Assembly: GCA_964437365.1 (NCBI GenBank) | Contig: CAYTGM010000018.1 | Coordinates: 40,305-104,304 of the forward strand | From: CAYTGM01 sp964437365 | GTDB taxonomy: Bacteria; Sumerlaeota; Sumerlaeia; SLMS01 | DNA: 64,000 nucleotides | Direction of reading: 5' to 3' | Part shown: positions 52,280 through 61,668 of the stretch, piece after piece | How the letters are laid out: the number at the start of each line of letters is the position of its first letter | Numbering within the stretch: position 1 is the stretch's first letter | Made by a program: the position numbers and the translations under genes | Notes under the pieces: model-generated | What the model saw: only the letters and a program-made list of their open reading frames with translations | Told to the model about the DNA's origin: nothing | Databases searched by the model: none

Positions 52280-53458
52280 ATGCAGAATCTCTTACGACCC
52301 CTTAATTACCTCAAAGAACTGAAGACCCCCCCGTCTAACAGGCCAGGATCACCCAGGCTTCTCACATACATTGTTACGTACACTTGTAATGCCCGGTGCA
52401 TCATGTGCGACTCATGGAAGATGAATGGTAAAGAAGATCTGACAATTCCAGAAATCGAAAACACTTTTAAACAACTTCCTAAACTGGATGTCGTCAGGCT
52501 TACAGGGGGAGAGCCCTTTGTGAGAAAAGATATTGCCGAAATCTATAAGCTTTCAGAGGAATATCTGTCTCCAAAATTCTATCAGATTACGACCAATGGG
52601 TTTCTTACCCGAAGGATTGTCAACTTTCTTGAGAGTCGCCCTCGTAAAAAGAAACTCTACTTACTGATCAGCCTGGATGGTACTGAGAAAGTTCATAATT
52701 ATATACGCGGTAAAGAGACTGCTTATGAGAATGTTATCGAGACCCTCAAAGAACTTTCTAAAAGACATTCAGAGCTGAATGTTAGTCTCTCGATTAACCA
52801 AACAATTGTCAATAAGAGCGGTGTTTCTGAATACCGAAAGCTCCGACGAATTACGAGCAAGCTGAAGGTGCAGCACCAGGTCGTTTTTGCCTATGAAACA
52901 AGTGCGACCTACAGTTTGGACAGAGAGATTGAAATCGAGCAGAACTCTTCCGATTCCTATAAAACCTTTGGTGATTTCCAACGCAGAGATCTGGAATCTT
53001 TTTTTGAGATGCTTGAAAAAGATACAAAAAATATGAATTTTCTCAATCGAGTGTCAAAGTCCTACTACATCAAAGGACTCAAGAATCGTTTGCTTTCGAA
53101 TGGGCGGACTCCAAATCCGCGGTGCGTTGCATTAACAAAGCACCTTCGTATCTTTCCAAACGGAGATATTCCAACTTGCCAGTTTAACAGCAAGATTGCA
53201 GGCAATCTTCGTCAAAACTCATTTAGAGAAATCTGGTTCGGGCAAGCGGCCAGACAGCAAAGAGACTGGGTCTACAAATGTCCGGGGTGCTGGGCTGAAT
53301 GTGAACAACTTCCGAATGCTATATATACGGGTGACATTATCGGAGAAATGGCGAAAGGGATTTTGGATAGAGTGCTTCCCGAAAAACTTTCGACTCAGGT
53401 TCAAAGACCATTCTGTTCGCTCTATCAGTCACTGGACAGAACATTAAGACCGGGATAA
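52280..53458 (+). CDS. Radical SAM protein with SPASM-like C-terminus
   Basis: A 392-residue radical SAM enzyme. The 4Fe-4S cluster motif is CNARCIMCDSW (about residue 38), followed by RLTGGEPFVRKDI and LLISLDGTEKVHNYIRGKE. The C-terminal third has more cysteines, with NPRCVALTKHLRIFPNGDIP, TCQFNS and YKCPGCWAECEQLP, the SPASM-type layout for auxiliary clusters. SPASM enzymes modify peptides, sugars or cofactors; the glycosyltransferase upstream suggests a glycan or glycolipid substrate, but that is inference. Its last 34 bp overlap the convergent hydrolase gene. Confidence 0.86.
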   Translation: MQNLLRPLNYLKELKTPPSNRPGSPRLLTYIVTYTCNARCIMCDSWKMNGKEDLTIPEIENTFKQLPKLDVVRLTGGEPFVRKDIAEIYKLSEEYLSPKFYQITTNGFLTRRIVNFLESRPRKKKLYLLISLDGTEKVHNYIRGKETAYENVIETLKELSKRHSELNVSLSINQTIVNKSGVSEYRKLRRITSKLKVQHQVVFAYETSATYSLDREIEIEQNSSDSYKTFGDFQRRDLESFFEMLEKDTKNMNFLNRVSKSYYIKGLKNRLLSNGRTPNPRCVALTKHLRIFPNGDIPTCQFNSKIAGNLRQNSFREIWFGQAARQQRDWVYKCPGCWAECEQLPNAIYTGDIIGEMAKGILDRVLPEKLSTQVQRPFCSLYQSLDRTLRPG

Positions 53459-54459
53459 GATCCTGAAATAAGTGCACTCAAATCGCTTAGAAATTCATCC
53501 CCAGATGGGCGTGCGCTCCATTTTGAAATGCTGTCAGGTTTTTCTTCGTCTGAATTTATTTCCAAACCCCAGAGAGGTTTGGTCGACGAAAAACTATTCG
53601 AGTATCTGGCATCTCCGAGAATGAGGTGCTCGTTGTCGGATTGAATGGGCGTAACATATCCGTCGGCAAACCAAGTCAGTACATTTATAGCTCTGAATGT
53701 GTCATCATTCATTTTACTTTCTGGGATTGTATCCATCGTAAAAAGTTCGCTTGCATCATGGAGAACGTAAGTACTCTGTGCGAACAAGGGAGTTCTCACG
53801 GTGGAGGAATGAATCTGATCGTCACTAATATATATCGAACGCCATACGATGAGGCTTAAGGGTGCGGGGCAGACTCTCAGGTTTGTGTACTCTCCGGCTT
53901 TATCTCTGGCAATACTATGAGCAATGTGAAGAGCCCGCTGTTCCTGGACGAGTCCAAACAAAATATAGAGACAGAAGTAAGCTCCAGTGATCGAGAAAGG
54001 CTTCCGGGATTTTGTATACATCCCAAAAATAATCCCTGCTAAAAGTGGAATTGTCACTAACGGATCTATAATCGGTAGGATATCCCATGCAATTCTGTTA
54101 TTAGAGAATGGCCAGAAGAGGAGAGTTCCATAGCTTGTACAGGCATCAAGGAAGCCATGTGTCGCTGCTCCAGCAATCCCTGTTACAATCAAGTTCCTTT
54201 TCCACTCGTTCTTCCTTTTCAGAAGTAGAAACGGAAGTACGGATAATATTCCCATCAATGGGATAAGGATAATGCTGTGAGTAAAATGACGATGATAAAT
54301 CCAAGAATGGACTGGGTCATCAAAACTGGGGAGAAAAACATCAATATCAGGAAATAGACCACCTGCGATGCCTGCAAGCGTTCCAGATAGAGCGTATTTC
54401 TTTCTCGCAACCAGCCCTCCTGCAAGACCTCCGAGAAGTCCCTGTGTCAGTGGGTCCAC
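53425..54459 (-). CDS. YdjM-like (DUF457) membrane-bound metal-dependent hydrolase
   Basis: A 344-residue membrane protein. It starts MDPLTQGLLGGLAGGLVARK; the family motif GLFPDIDVFLPSF with HRHFTHSIILIPLMG supplies the His/Asp ligands, and AATHGFLDACTSYGTLLFWP is the second conserved block. About five helices fill the first 180 residues; the rest is probably soluble. The family (YfhO/YdjM, LexA-regulated in E. coli) is annotated as hydrolase on structural grounds, without a known substrate. It overlaps the radical SAM gene tail to tail by 34 bp. Confidence 0.83.
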   Translation of the reverse strand: MDPLTQGLLGGLAGGLVARKKYALSGTLAGIAGGLFPDIDVFLPSFDDPVHSWIYHRHFTHSIILIPLMGILSVLPFLLLKRKNEWKRNLIVTGIAGAATHGFLDACTSYGTLLFWPFSNNRIAWDILPIIDPLVTIPLLAGIIFGMYTKSRKPFSITGAYFCLYILFGLVQEQRALHIAHSIARDKAGEYTNLRVCPAPLSLIVWRSIYISDDQIHSSTVRTPLFAQSTYVLHDASELFTMDTIPESKMNDDTFRAINVLTWFADGYVTPIQSDNEHLILGDARYSNSFSSTKPLWGLEINSDEEKPDSISKWSARPSGDEFLSDLSALISGSYPGLNVLSSD

Positions 54460-54552
54460 GCTTCTGTTATCCTCTTAACCTTCGAAGTTCATTCATTCGC
54501 CCACATCACAGTGATGCAAGACTTTCGCCAAATTCAGAACACGTTAGCTGGA

Positions 54553-54807
54553 TCAGTTGGCTGCCCATCTCCCGGCAATTACACCGGCGACTATACTTGC
54601 GATAAGAGAGAGGAAAAGCGTCACAAAGGAGCTAAAACCAAAGATTAGAATCAATGCCTCCTGAAAAAGCCAGATCAGCAGGAGAGTAGGACCGGTGGCT
54701 CCAATCAGCAGACAAACCTTCTTCTCTGAACCTTGTGAAAACCGGGAGATAAGAAACGCGATAACCGGCGTAAGAAGAGAAATGAATATGAGGATCAAAA
54801 GTAACAT
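54553..54807 (-). CDS. Small unknown membrane protein
   Basis: An 84-residue protein with three hydrophobic segments (MLLLILIFISLLTPVIAFLI; LLIGATGPTLLLIWLF; FVTLFLSLIASIVAGVIAGR). Not recognised. The ATG at 54807 is just 1 bp after the MFS transporter stop, so it is probably translated from the same message; the longer upstream frame runs inside the transporter and is rejected. It may be a partner of the transporter. Confidence 0.6.
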   Translation of the reverse strand: MLLLILIFISLLTPVIAFLISRFSQGSEKKVCLLIGATGPTLLLIWLFQEALILIFGFSSFVTLFLSLIASIVAGVIAGRWAAN

Positions 54808-54808
54808 A

Positions 54809-56017
54809 TTAAACCTGTGTTTGCTTTGAGTTTGACTGTAATGCCCTGATTCGAACTTTCCAGAAACGGTAGCTGAAGAGTAAGATGACAAGAGCACAGT
54901 AGATTTCCAATAGTCCTGCAAGGGCAAACGCCGAATTATAACTGAAGTCACTAATGATTCCAGAAAAGACCAACCCACAAATCATCCCCAGGGTCCCAGC
55001 AATATTCATCAACCCAGATGCAGTCCCCCTTTCGCCTTTGATAGACAATGCTCCAACTAACTCATATGAAGGAATAAACATAAGTGCTGAGAAAAAACCA
55101 CAAAGAAACATCAGGAAACTGAAGATAGAATAAGTAAATTGTGGGAGGAAGAGCAGACATATTCCGTAGATGAAACTGCCAGCCACCAGCGGAAGCAAAG
55201 CCCCTTTCTTACGGATCGCGTAACCTGTATAAATGGTAGAGACAATGAATCCAATCCAGAATAGGATCGTCGGGAATGAGATTCTTTCGGTAGAAGAAAA
55301 ACCATATCGATCTTCAATAAAGAACGCTGTAAGGATCGCGAAGGTTCCAAACGTATAGCGATCTATGAAGGCGAAGACGAGTGGAACTCTTACACTTGCT
55401 GCGACTTTAAAGACGTTCCTGGCTTTCTTCTCAGAGCTGCGTCTCGGGTTTGTTGCTCCCTGACCTTGATAAATGCCCTGTTCTCTCATCAAGTATGGAG
55501 CTGGAAGAATAAGGAGAACACCCAAACCAACGAATAGCTCTTCAACTCCTTTGATATTGAAGATTGATGTTAAGACAGGTGAAATGAGATAGGCAGCAGG
55601 AAATGCGATCAAGAGAGCTGTCAAGTTTTGGGTTCTGGACTTCCTTGACGCATCATCGATCCCGAAGGCCAGAAGGGAGACAATGACCGTCGTTTCACCA
55701 ATACCTTGTATTACTCGTATGAGGAGTAAGGAACCAAAGGTGGGAGCAAAGGGAAAGAGGATGATTCCAAGCCCAGTAAGAATAAGCCCCGGTATGAGAA
55801 GGATCCTGATGGATGCCATCCTGTCGATCAAAAGACCGATGACAATAGACCAAAAGAGGTTTACGAGACTGTTCGTCACTAATACGAGTGAAGATGAAGA
55901 GTTGGAGAGTGAAAACTTCTGTCGCACTAAGGGGTCGAGGTAGGGGAGAAGTACAGAGTTGGTTATGAGAACCAAAGTCAAAAGCAGGAAGGCCAGTTGT
56001 CTTTCTGATAATTTCAT
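54809..56017 (-). CDS. Major facilitator superfamily transporter
   Basis: A 402-residue protein with about twelve helices. MFS landmarks: GLLIDRMASIRILLIPGLIL (loop 2-3 motif with Asp-Arg) and LLIRVIQGIGETTVIVSLLA (helix 4). Residues near TASGLMNIAGTLGMICGLVF resemble drug/sugar exporters. The start at 56017 (KLSERQLAFLLLTLVLITNS) is chosen because the first helix begins there; the longer TTG frame to 56089 adds a polar leader without a ribosome site. Substrate unknown. Confidence 0.85.
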   Translation of the reverse strand: MKLSERQLAFLLLTLVLITNSVLLPYLDPLVRQKFSLSNSSSSLVLVTNSLVNLFWSIVIGLLIDRMASIRILLIPGLILTGLGIILFPFAPTFGSLLLIRVIQGIGETTVIVSLLAFGIDDASRKSRTQNLTALLIAFPAAYLISPVLTSIFNIKGVEELFVGLGVLLILPAPYLMREQGIYQGQGATNPRRSSEKKARNVFKVAASVRVPLVFAFIDRYTFGTFAILTAFFIEDRYGFSSTERISFPTILFWIGFIVSTIYTGYAIRKKGALLPLVAGSFIYGICLLFLPQFTYSIFSFLMFLCGFFSALMFIPSYELVGALSIKGERGTASGLMNIAGTLGMICGLVFSGIISDFSYNSAFALAGLLEIYCALVILLFSYRFWKVRIRALQSNSKQTQV

Positions 56018-56146
56018 GGACCCAGAGCCTTGTATTGTACTAGAGTCTTCAAAGTACCCCTTAAGAGGGCAGATGATCACACTCTTCAAGGTCCGCCCTC
56101 AAGCTCGTTGTTTCATCAGGCATAAAATCTTCACGTCGGATTTATT

Positions 56147-59100
56147 ATGATCAATAAAGCAACTTCCGATCAACACCGACAACAAATCGCTTCTTCCATG
56201 GCCACAGAGCCCGAAAGGAACCAGGTGCATCAGGGAGGCGAAAAAGAAAAGAAGTCCAGGTTTGATCTTGTTACGATCAGATATACTGCTTTCGGAACCT
56301 TGATGGGAAGCATCTTGATGATTCTCGCCTGGGTCGTTGAGATGAAGCTCAAGAATTTCGAATTCGCTTTATCAAGTATACCACTCGTCCATCAGCACAA
56401 CCCCCTGCTCGTCCTGATCGATCTGGGACCACTCATTGGGGCCATTCTCTTTGCGATGATTGGCAGAACGCAGAGTAAACTTCGAACTGTTAATGCCGAG
56501 CTCGAAGATCGTGTCTCCCAAAGAACCTTTCAAATTACCCTCGAAAAAGCGCGAACAAACGCCATTCTTGATACGGCGGCAGACGGTATCATTACGATTG
56601 ATCAGGAAGGGAATATCTATGGTTATAATAAAGCCGCAAAGAGGATTTTTGGGTATTCAGAATCAGAAGTACTAGGTCGACGAATCCAGATCCTCCTGCC
56701 CACCTTCGACTGGCATACTGAAGCTGAAAGAGCAAATCGTTCTCCCTCCGATTCACAAGATGGTTTTAGGATTGGGGACCATGAATTCGAAGGTTTAAGA
56801 ATCGATGGAACTTCTATACCTGTAGAAGTTGATATCAGCTCTTTCTCACTTGGTGAGGATACATCATTCACTGCGATTATCCGTGATATATCAGATCGCA
56901 AGAGACAGCAGAAACTTGAGAATTCACTTCAGAGAGTGACAACTGCAGTTAATCAGGTGCAGGAACTTCGAGAACTCTATCAGTCGATCCACGGCTCTAT
57001 TTCTGAAGTGATGGATGTCTCAAACTTCTATATTTCACTTCTGAACGATGAAACAAATAATCTTGAAATTGTCTATAGCCAGGATGAAATGTCCTCTGGA
57101 TCTGAGGGGAGTATCAAGAGCATCATCGAACTCATGAATCTTGTTCGAAGAAAAAGCGAGCCCACGATTCTTCTTCCTGATGAAATTCACACTCTCGTCG
57201 ATCACAAATTATTATCGGGTACCTATACACCCGTTCAAAATGTCCTCGGTGTCCCTCTTGAGTCATCCGGTAAATTAGTTGGCGTAATGGCAACCGTCAA
57301 TTATGTGGAAGATATACATTACACGGAAAAGGACAGCTGGATTCTCAATTTTGTGTCGGGGCAGATTGCTAACGCAATTGATCGAGAATCAGCCCGAGAA
57401 TCACTCAGGCAAAGTGAAAGAAGATATCGCCGCATGATCGAAGAGGCCGGCGATATTGTCTACACACTCGATGCAAGAGGCACTTGTACATTCGTTAACC
57501 CCCCAGCAAGAAAATTGACGGGGTACAACCAGCAGGAGCTTATAGGTCGCCGCTTTCTTGAACTGGTCAGACACGATTATAGAGAATCAATTGAAGATGT
57601 CTACAAGGAGCAATTGCGCACGAGAACGAGAGAAGTTGAAGTCGAGTTTCCAATTGTCACAAGAGACGGTTTTACAAGGTGGGTTGAACAGAAAACGACA
57701 CTTGTAAAGGATGAAGAGCAATCATACATCTTTGAATCTGTATTGCATGATATTACCGAGCGTCGAATGGCGGAAGAAGGGCTGAAGGAGAGAGAAGAGC
57801 GCTTTCGCTCTCTGAGCACCTCATCACCGATCGGCATTTTTCAACTAGACAATAACGGCCAATGCATATATGTTAACAAAAGGTTTGAAGAGTTAACGGG
57901 ACGCCCTCTAGCAAAATGTGTTGGCTTTGGCTGGATGGAGGCTATTCACTCTGATGACCGTAATATGTTTATGAAAGAGTGGATATTTGCACGTACTGAA
58001 GAATCTTCCGCCACCAGAGAAGTCCGGCTATCTTCCGACAAGGATGGCGAACGTTGGGTGAATATACGATGGACCGCACTTCATGATTCTGAAGATAATG
58101 TAAGTGGGTACGTCGGAACATTCGAGGATATTTCGAGTCGAAAGAAATCTGAGAAGATAACAAAGGTTCTGCTTCAGATATCTGAGGCGGCTCAGACTTC
58201 AGCAGATCTACAGCAGTTCTTTAGAACCCTCCATCAATCCCTCGAGTCTATTATCGATACTACAAATTTCTATATTGCAACCTATGATGAAAAGAAAGAG
58301 CTCATAAGCTTTCCATATGCATATGAAAGTACCCTCGAAATGATAGACCTCAAACCAAGAAAAATCGGTAAGGGTCTGACGGGATATATGTTTCGAAAAT
58401 CTGAACCTCTTCTCCTTGATGAACAGGGGATTCAGAGAATTTATGAGACAGGGAAAGCAGAGCTCTTAGGAAAACCCGCGAAAAGCTGGTTAGGCATTCC
58501 TTTAATTTCCGAATCTCAGGTGATCGGTGGACTGATCATTCAGTCATATACAGAAAGTGGTAAATTTCACGAGTCAGACGTTCAAACATTGAGTGTGATT
58601 ACGTCTCAAATTGCAGCTGCACTTGAAAGAAAAAAAGCCGAACAGGAATCACGAAAATACCTTCAGCAGCTTTCAGATGCTCATGCAAGAATAAAGGAAG
58701 ACCTGGCACTCGCTGCAAGAATCCAAAGAGCAAGGCTGCCCAAGTCACCTCCCGATGTTGAAGGTATCGAATTTTCGTGGATTTTTGACTCTTGTGACGA
58801 AGTTGCAGGGGACATGTTTAATTTCCTGATGCTGGATGATAACCACCTGGCGATGTATATACTAGATGTGTCTGGTCATGGTGTTCCAGCTGCCCTCCTT
58901 TCCATGACTCTGAGTCGAGCCCTGACTTCAGCAACTGATGGATCGGGCGTCCTCATGAGAAAAAGTAAAGAGGGTTTCAGGCCAGCTTCTCCTTCCGAAG
59001 TCGCTGCTTCCATGAATGAACGCTTCCCGATGAACCTGGATACTAATCAGTATTTTACGATGCTCTATGGCGTCTTGAATATCACAAGTAGAGAACTCAC

Positions 59101-59452
59101 TTATTGTCGTTGCGGACATCCGCCTCCTATTCTGGTGAGCGGCGAGCAGGTTCGGGAGCTTGATTCTTTTTGTGACCCTGCCGTTGGTATCCTGCCAGAT
59201 GTTGATTTCCATGAGGAAACCATCCACCTGACGGAGAAAGACCGTTTCGTAATGTTTACCGACGGCTTGGACGAGGCTACCAGTGAAGCAGGTGAGGAAT
59301 TCGGGTTTGAAAGAATCAAGGAGCAACTGGCTAAATCGAGGGACGCGTCCTTGTCTGATGCAATCCAATCGCTTCAGGTTGGTGCTAAGGAGTTTTCGCA
59401 AAAGGATGTTCAAGGAGATGACATCACCATCGTCGCGATTGAAATCCGCTAG
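56147..59452 (+). CDS. PAS/GAF sensor phosphatase of the RsbU/SpoIIE type
   Basis: A 1,101-residue membrane signal protein. Two helices (about 45-70 and 86-106) are followed by PAS (ILDTAADGIITIDQEGNIYG), GAF (about 270-420), PAS (DIVYTLDARGTCTFVNPPAR), PAS (SPIGIFQLDNNGQCIYVNKR), GAF (about 675-830) and a PP2C-like SpoIIE domain. The phosphatase metal-binding Asp residues are present in VAGDMFNFLMLDDNHLAMYI, LDVSGHGVPAALLSM, VMFTDGLDEAT and GDDITIVAI. Such proteins dephosphorylate anti-anti-sigma factors of the STAS type in partner switching; no such partner or anti-sigma kinase lies nearby. No clear ribosome site precedes the ATG; ATG 56198 is an alternative. Confidence 0.9.
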   Translation: MINKATSDQHRQQIASSMATEPERNQVHQGGEKEKKSRFDLVTIRYTAFGTLMGSILMILAWVVEMKLKNFEFALSSIPLVHQHNPLLVLIDLGPLIGAILFAMIGRTQSKLRTVNAELEDRVSQRTFQITLEKARTNAILDTAADGIITIDQEGNIYGYNKAAKRIFGYSESEVLGRRIQILLPTFDWHTEAERANRSPSDSQDGFRIGDHEFEGLRIDGTSIPVEVDISSFSLGEDTSFTAIIRDISDRKRQQKLENSLQRVTTAVNQVQELRELYQSIHGSISEVMDVSNFYISLLNDETNNLEIVYSQDEMSSGSEGSIKSIIELMNLVRRKSEPTILLPDEIHTLVDHKLLSGTYTPVQNVLGVPLESSGKLVGVMATVNYVEDIHYTEKDSWILNFVSGQIANAIDRESARESLRQSERRYRRMIEEAGDIVYTLDARGTCTFVNPPARKLTGYNQQELIGRRFLELVRHDYRESIEDVYKEQLRTRTREVEVEFPIVTRDGFTRWVEQKTTLVKDEEQSYIFESVLHDITERRMAEEGLKEREERFRSLSTSSPIGIFQLDNNGQCIYVNKRFEELTGRPLAKCVGFGWMEAIHSDDRNMFMKEWIFARTEESSATREVRLSSDKDGERWVNIRWTALHDSEDNVSGYVGTFEDISSRKKSEKITKVLLQISEAAQTSADLQQFFRTLHQSLESIIDTTNFYIATYDEKKELISFPYAYESTLEMIDLKPRKIGKGLTGYMFRKSEPLLLDEQGIQRIYETGKAELLGKPAKSWLGIPLISESQVIGGLIIQSYTESGKFHESDVQTLSVITSQIAAALERKKAEQESRKYLQQLSDAHARIKEDLALAARIQRARLPKSPPDVEGIEFSWIFDSCDEVAGDMFNFLMLDDNHLAMYILDVSGHGVPAALLSMTLSRALTSATDGSGVLMRKSKEGFRPASPSEVAASMNERFPMNLDTNQYFTMLYGVLNITSRELTYCRCGHPPPILVSGEQVRELDSFCDPAVGILPDVDFHEETIHLTEKDRFVMFTDGLDEATSEAGEEFGFERIKEQLAKSRDASLSDAIQSLQVGAKEFSQKDVQGDDITIVAIEIR

Positions 59453-59695
59453 GGATATGTATTATATCCAAAGTTCTATGGGCCCGAACTTTATTTCATT
59501 CGGCACGAATTCGTTAATCTCTTGCCCTCTAGCTCTACATGGTCACCAGTGACCATGCTCCTGACTGAAACAGGTGAAGTTAGGAGAATTTAAACAGATG
59601 TTCGGCATGGTTGTGGATAGGGATTTACCTGAGGGGCCGGGACTGTCTGTTATTGACTATTTCAGAACGTTATTTCTCTCTCTAAGTGAGGAAAA
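59453..59695. other. Spacer with palindrome before the ABC-2 operon
   Basis: Non-coding, 243 bp. ATGGTCAC (59539-59546) and GTGACCAT (59549-59556) form an 8-bp palindrome with a 2-bp centre, a possible operator of the ABC operon. GGATAT/ATATCC follows the phosphatase stop. A small frame from 59574 runs into the ABC gene and looks accidental. Confidence 0.45.
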
Positions 59696-60712
59696 ATGGC
59701 ACCAATCATCGAAATTAAAGGCTTGTCTAAAGTCTATGTCCAGGACTTCATCGGTACTGAACATGGACGGCTAAAAATCAGGTTGAGGAACCGGAAACGA
59801 GTCGCACTGAAAGAACTCGACCTCAACGTCGAAGAGGGAGAGATTTTCGGGCTTCTTGGACCTAACGGCGCCGGTAAAACGACAACACTTAAAATACTAA
59901 TGGGGCTGCACTTCCCAAGCTCTGGAAGCGCCAGAATCATGGGGAAAGAGCTGGGGAACAACGATGTTAAGAAGCAAATCGGATTTCTTCCGGAAAACCC
60001 CTACTTCTATGATTATCTAAAAGGGGCAGAGTTTCTTGACTTCTACGGGCAACTTTACGGGATGGACAAGCACTCCAGAAAGAAAAGTATCCCCAGGTTG
60101 CTTGAACAGGTAGGCCTTGGCCATGCAGGTGATCTGCCACTTAGGGGTTACTCCAAGGGCATGCTCCAGCGCATTGGACTCGCTCAAGCACTCCTCAATG
60201 ATCCGAAAGTTGTCTTTCTTGATGAACCTCAATCAGGGCTGGATCCGTTCGGACGAAAAGAAGTTCGCGATCTCATTCTCTCATTAAAAGACGAAGGAAA
60301 GACAGTCTTCTTCAGCTCTCATATTCTCCAGGACGCAGAAGTTATATGCGACAGAGTTGCAATTCTTCATCAGGGAGAGAGAATCGCTCTTGGGCCTCTA
60401 ACGGAAATGCTCTCCGCCAAGGTGAAGGAATACGAAGTTGTCTTTAGCGCAGCTTCTCAGGAAACGATCGAGAAAGCGCGAAAAGAATCCTCACGATTTA
60501 TCGAACAGAACAAAGAATACCTGGCGTCTTTCGACAATGAAGAAAAAGCAAGAAACCTCGCCAATGAAATTTTGAACGGTCAGGGAACTTTGATGTCTTA
60601 CGTGGCACGAAAAGAATCACTGGAAGAATACTTTATTCGCGAAATTAGTGGAAAGCGCGATGCTGAAAAAAAGCAACGCGAACAAGGAAAGGAGGGAGCT
60701 GACTCGAAATGA
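59696..60712 (+). CDS. ABC-2 type transporter ATP-binding protein
   Basis: A 338-residue ATPase of the multidrug/lipid/gliding type. Walker A is GLLGPNGAGKTTTLKILMGL (about residue 60), the signature is GYSKGMLQRIGLAQALL, Walker B is VVFLDEPQSGLDPFGR (LDEP with GLDP), and the switch His is in FFSSHILQDAEV. An insert of about 15 basic residues (LKIRLRNRKRV) precedes the first strand. The C-terminal 80 residues, rich in Lys/Glu, resemble the accessory domain of gliding and copper (NosF) ATPases. It overlaps the permease gene by 4 bp. Confidence 0.92.
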   Translation: MAPIIEIKGLSKVYVQDFIGTEHGRLKIRLRNRKRVALKELDLNVEEGEIFGLLGPNGAGKTTTLKILMGLHFPSSGSARIMGKELGNNDVKKQIGFLPENPYFYDYLKGAEFLDFYGQLYGMDKHSRKKSIPRLLEQVGLGHAGDLPLRGYSKGMLQRIGLAQALLNDPKVVFLDEPQSGLDPFGRKEVRDLILSLKDEGKTVFFSSHILQDAEVICDRVAILHQGERIALGPLTEMLSAKVKEYEVVFSAASQETIEKARKESSRFIEQNKEYLASFDNEEKARNLANEILNGQGTLMSYVARKESLEEYFIREISGKRDAEKKQREQGKEGADSK

Positions 60713-61668
60713 ACAAAATTCTGGCGATCTCCATTAATACCTTTAAAGAAGCTGTACGAAACAGGGTTCTCTACGTACTCCTCTTCTTTGCAATTCTGAT
60801 CATGTTTGGTGCATGGATCATTTCAACGCTCAGTATTGATGACGAAACTCGAATTATCCGTGATCTGGGTGTTGGGGCCATCAACTTCATTGCGGTTCTC
60901 ATCGCCGTGTTTGTTGGAGTTGGCCTTGTCTATAATGACCTGGACAAGAAAACAATCTATACGATTATTCCGAAACCGATCTCTCGCTGGCAATTTCTTC
61001 TCGGGAAATATTTCGGACTTCTCCTCACCATCGCAGTCAACATCCTCTTCATGACATGGATATTTGCCTCCGTATTACACTTTCGATCCTACATGGCAGA
61101 CGATGTGATTTCCCAGGCGCTGTACAATTATTCACCGGGAGAGGCGCCCGAATATAAAGGCGCTTTCTTTCATCTCTTCTACATCGTTGCCAGCGCATTC
61201 AAATCCCTCGTTCTCGGTATTTGGCATATCGTTAGTTTCGGACTGGATGGGTATCAGGTTACTTCTGGCCTGTTTCTTTCCTCTATTCTTACGGTCCTTG
61301 AGATGTCCATCATTACGGCTTTTGCCGTTCTTTTCTCCAGCTTTTCATCTCCAACTCTCAGTGCGTTCTTGACGGTGATTATATTCGTCATCGGTCGACT
61401 GAATCAGGATCTGTATCTGTTTGCAGAGACAATGGTTCAACAACAGGGGGGTATAGAGAACCTGGCGGGTGGGCAACTTGTCGCCTACTATTTTGCCATC
61501 GGAGCGTCTCACATTTGTCCTAACTTATCCCTGTTTGATCAGCGGGCAAATATCTCGCAATTTGAATCGATACAAATAGGTTTTCTCGATGTCGGCTACG
61601 CTCTTGTCTACACTCTTCTTATTATTGTCATTTCCATGATGGTCTTCAACCGGAGGAACTTCAAGTAA
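60709..61668 (+). CDS. ABC-2 type transporter permease
   Basis: A 319-residue membrane protein starting ILAISINTFKEAVRNRVLYV, the standard opening of ABC-2 permeases of the NosY/gliding type. It has about six helices: LLFFAILIMFGAWIISTLSI, GAINFIAVLIAVFVGVGLVY, KPISRWQFLLGKYFGLLLTI and others up to YALVYTLLIIVISMMVFNRR. The stop overlaps the next ATG by one base (TAATG). Partner of the upstream ATPase; substrate not known. Confidence 0.9.
   Translation: MNKILAISINTFKEAVRNRVLYVLLFFAILIMFGAWIISTLSIDDETRIIRDLGVGAINFIAVLIAVFVGVGLVYNDLDKKTIYTIIPKPISRWQFLLGKYFGLLLTIAVNILFMTWIFASVLHFRSYMADDVISQALYNYSPGEAPEYKGAFFHLFYIVASAFKSLVLGIWHIVSFGLDGYQVTSGLFLSSILTVLEMSIITAFAVLFSSFSSPTLSAFLTVIIFVIGRLNQDLYLFAETMVQQQGGIENLAGGQLVAYYFAIGASHICPNLSLFDQRANISQFESIQIGFLDVGYALVYTLLIIVISMMVFNRRNFK

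Noticed and set aside
54808..54978. N-terminal extension of the small membrane protein into the MFS gene
   Set aside because: It would be a 170-bp out-of-phase overlap with the transporter; ATG 54807 directly starts a hydrophobic segment.
59574..59774. 66-codon frame before the ABC ATPase
   Set aside because: Runs out of phase into the ABC gene and has no ribosome site of its own pattern; no family resemblance.
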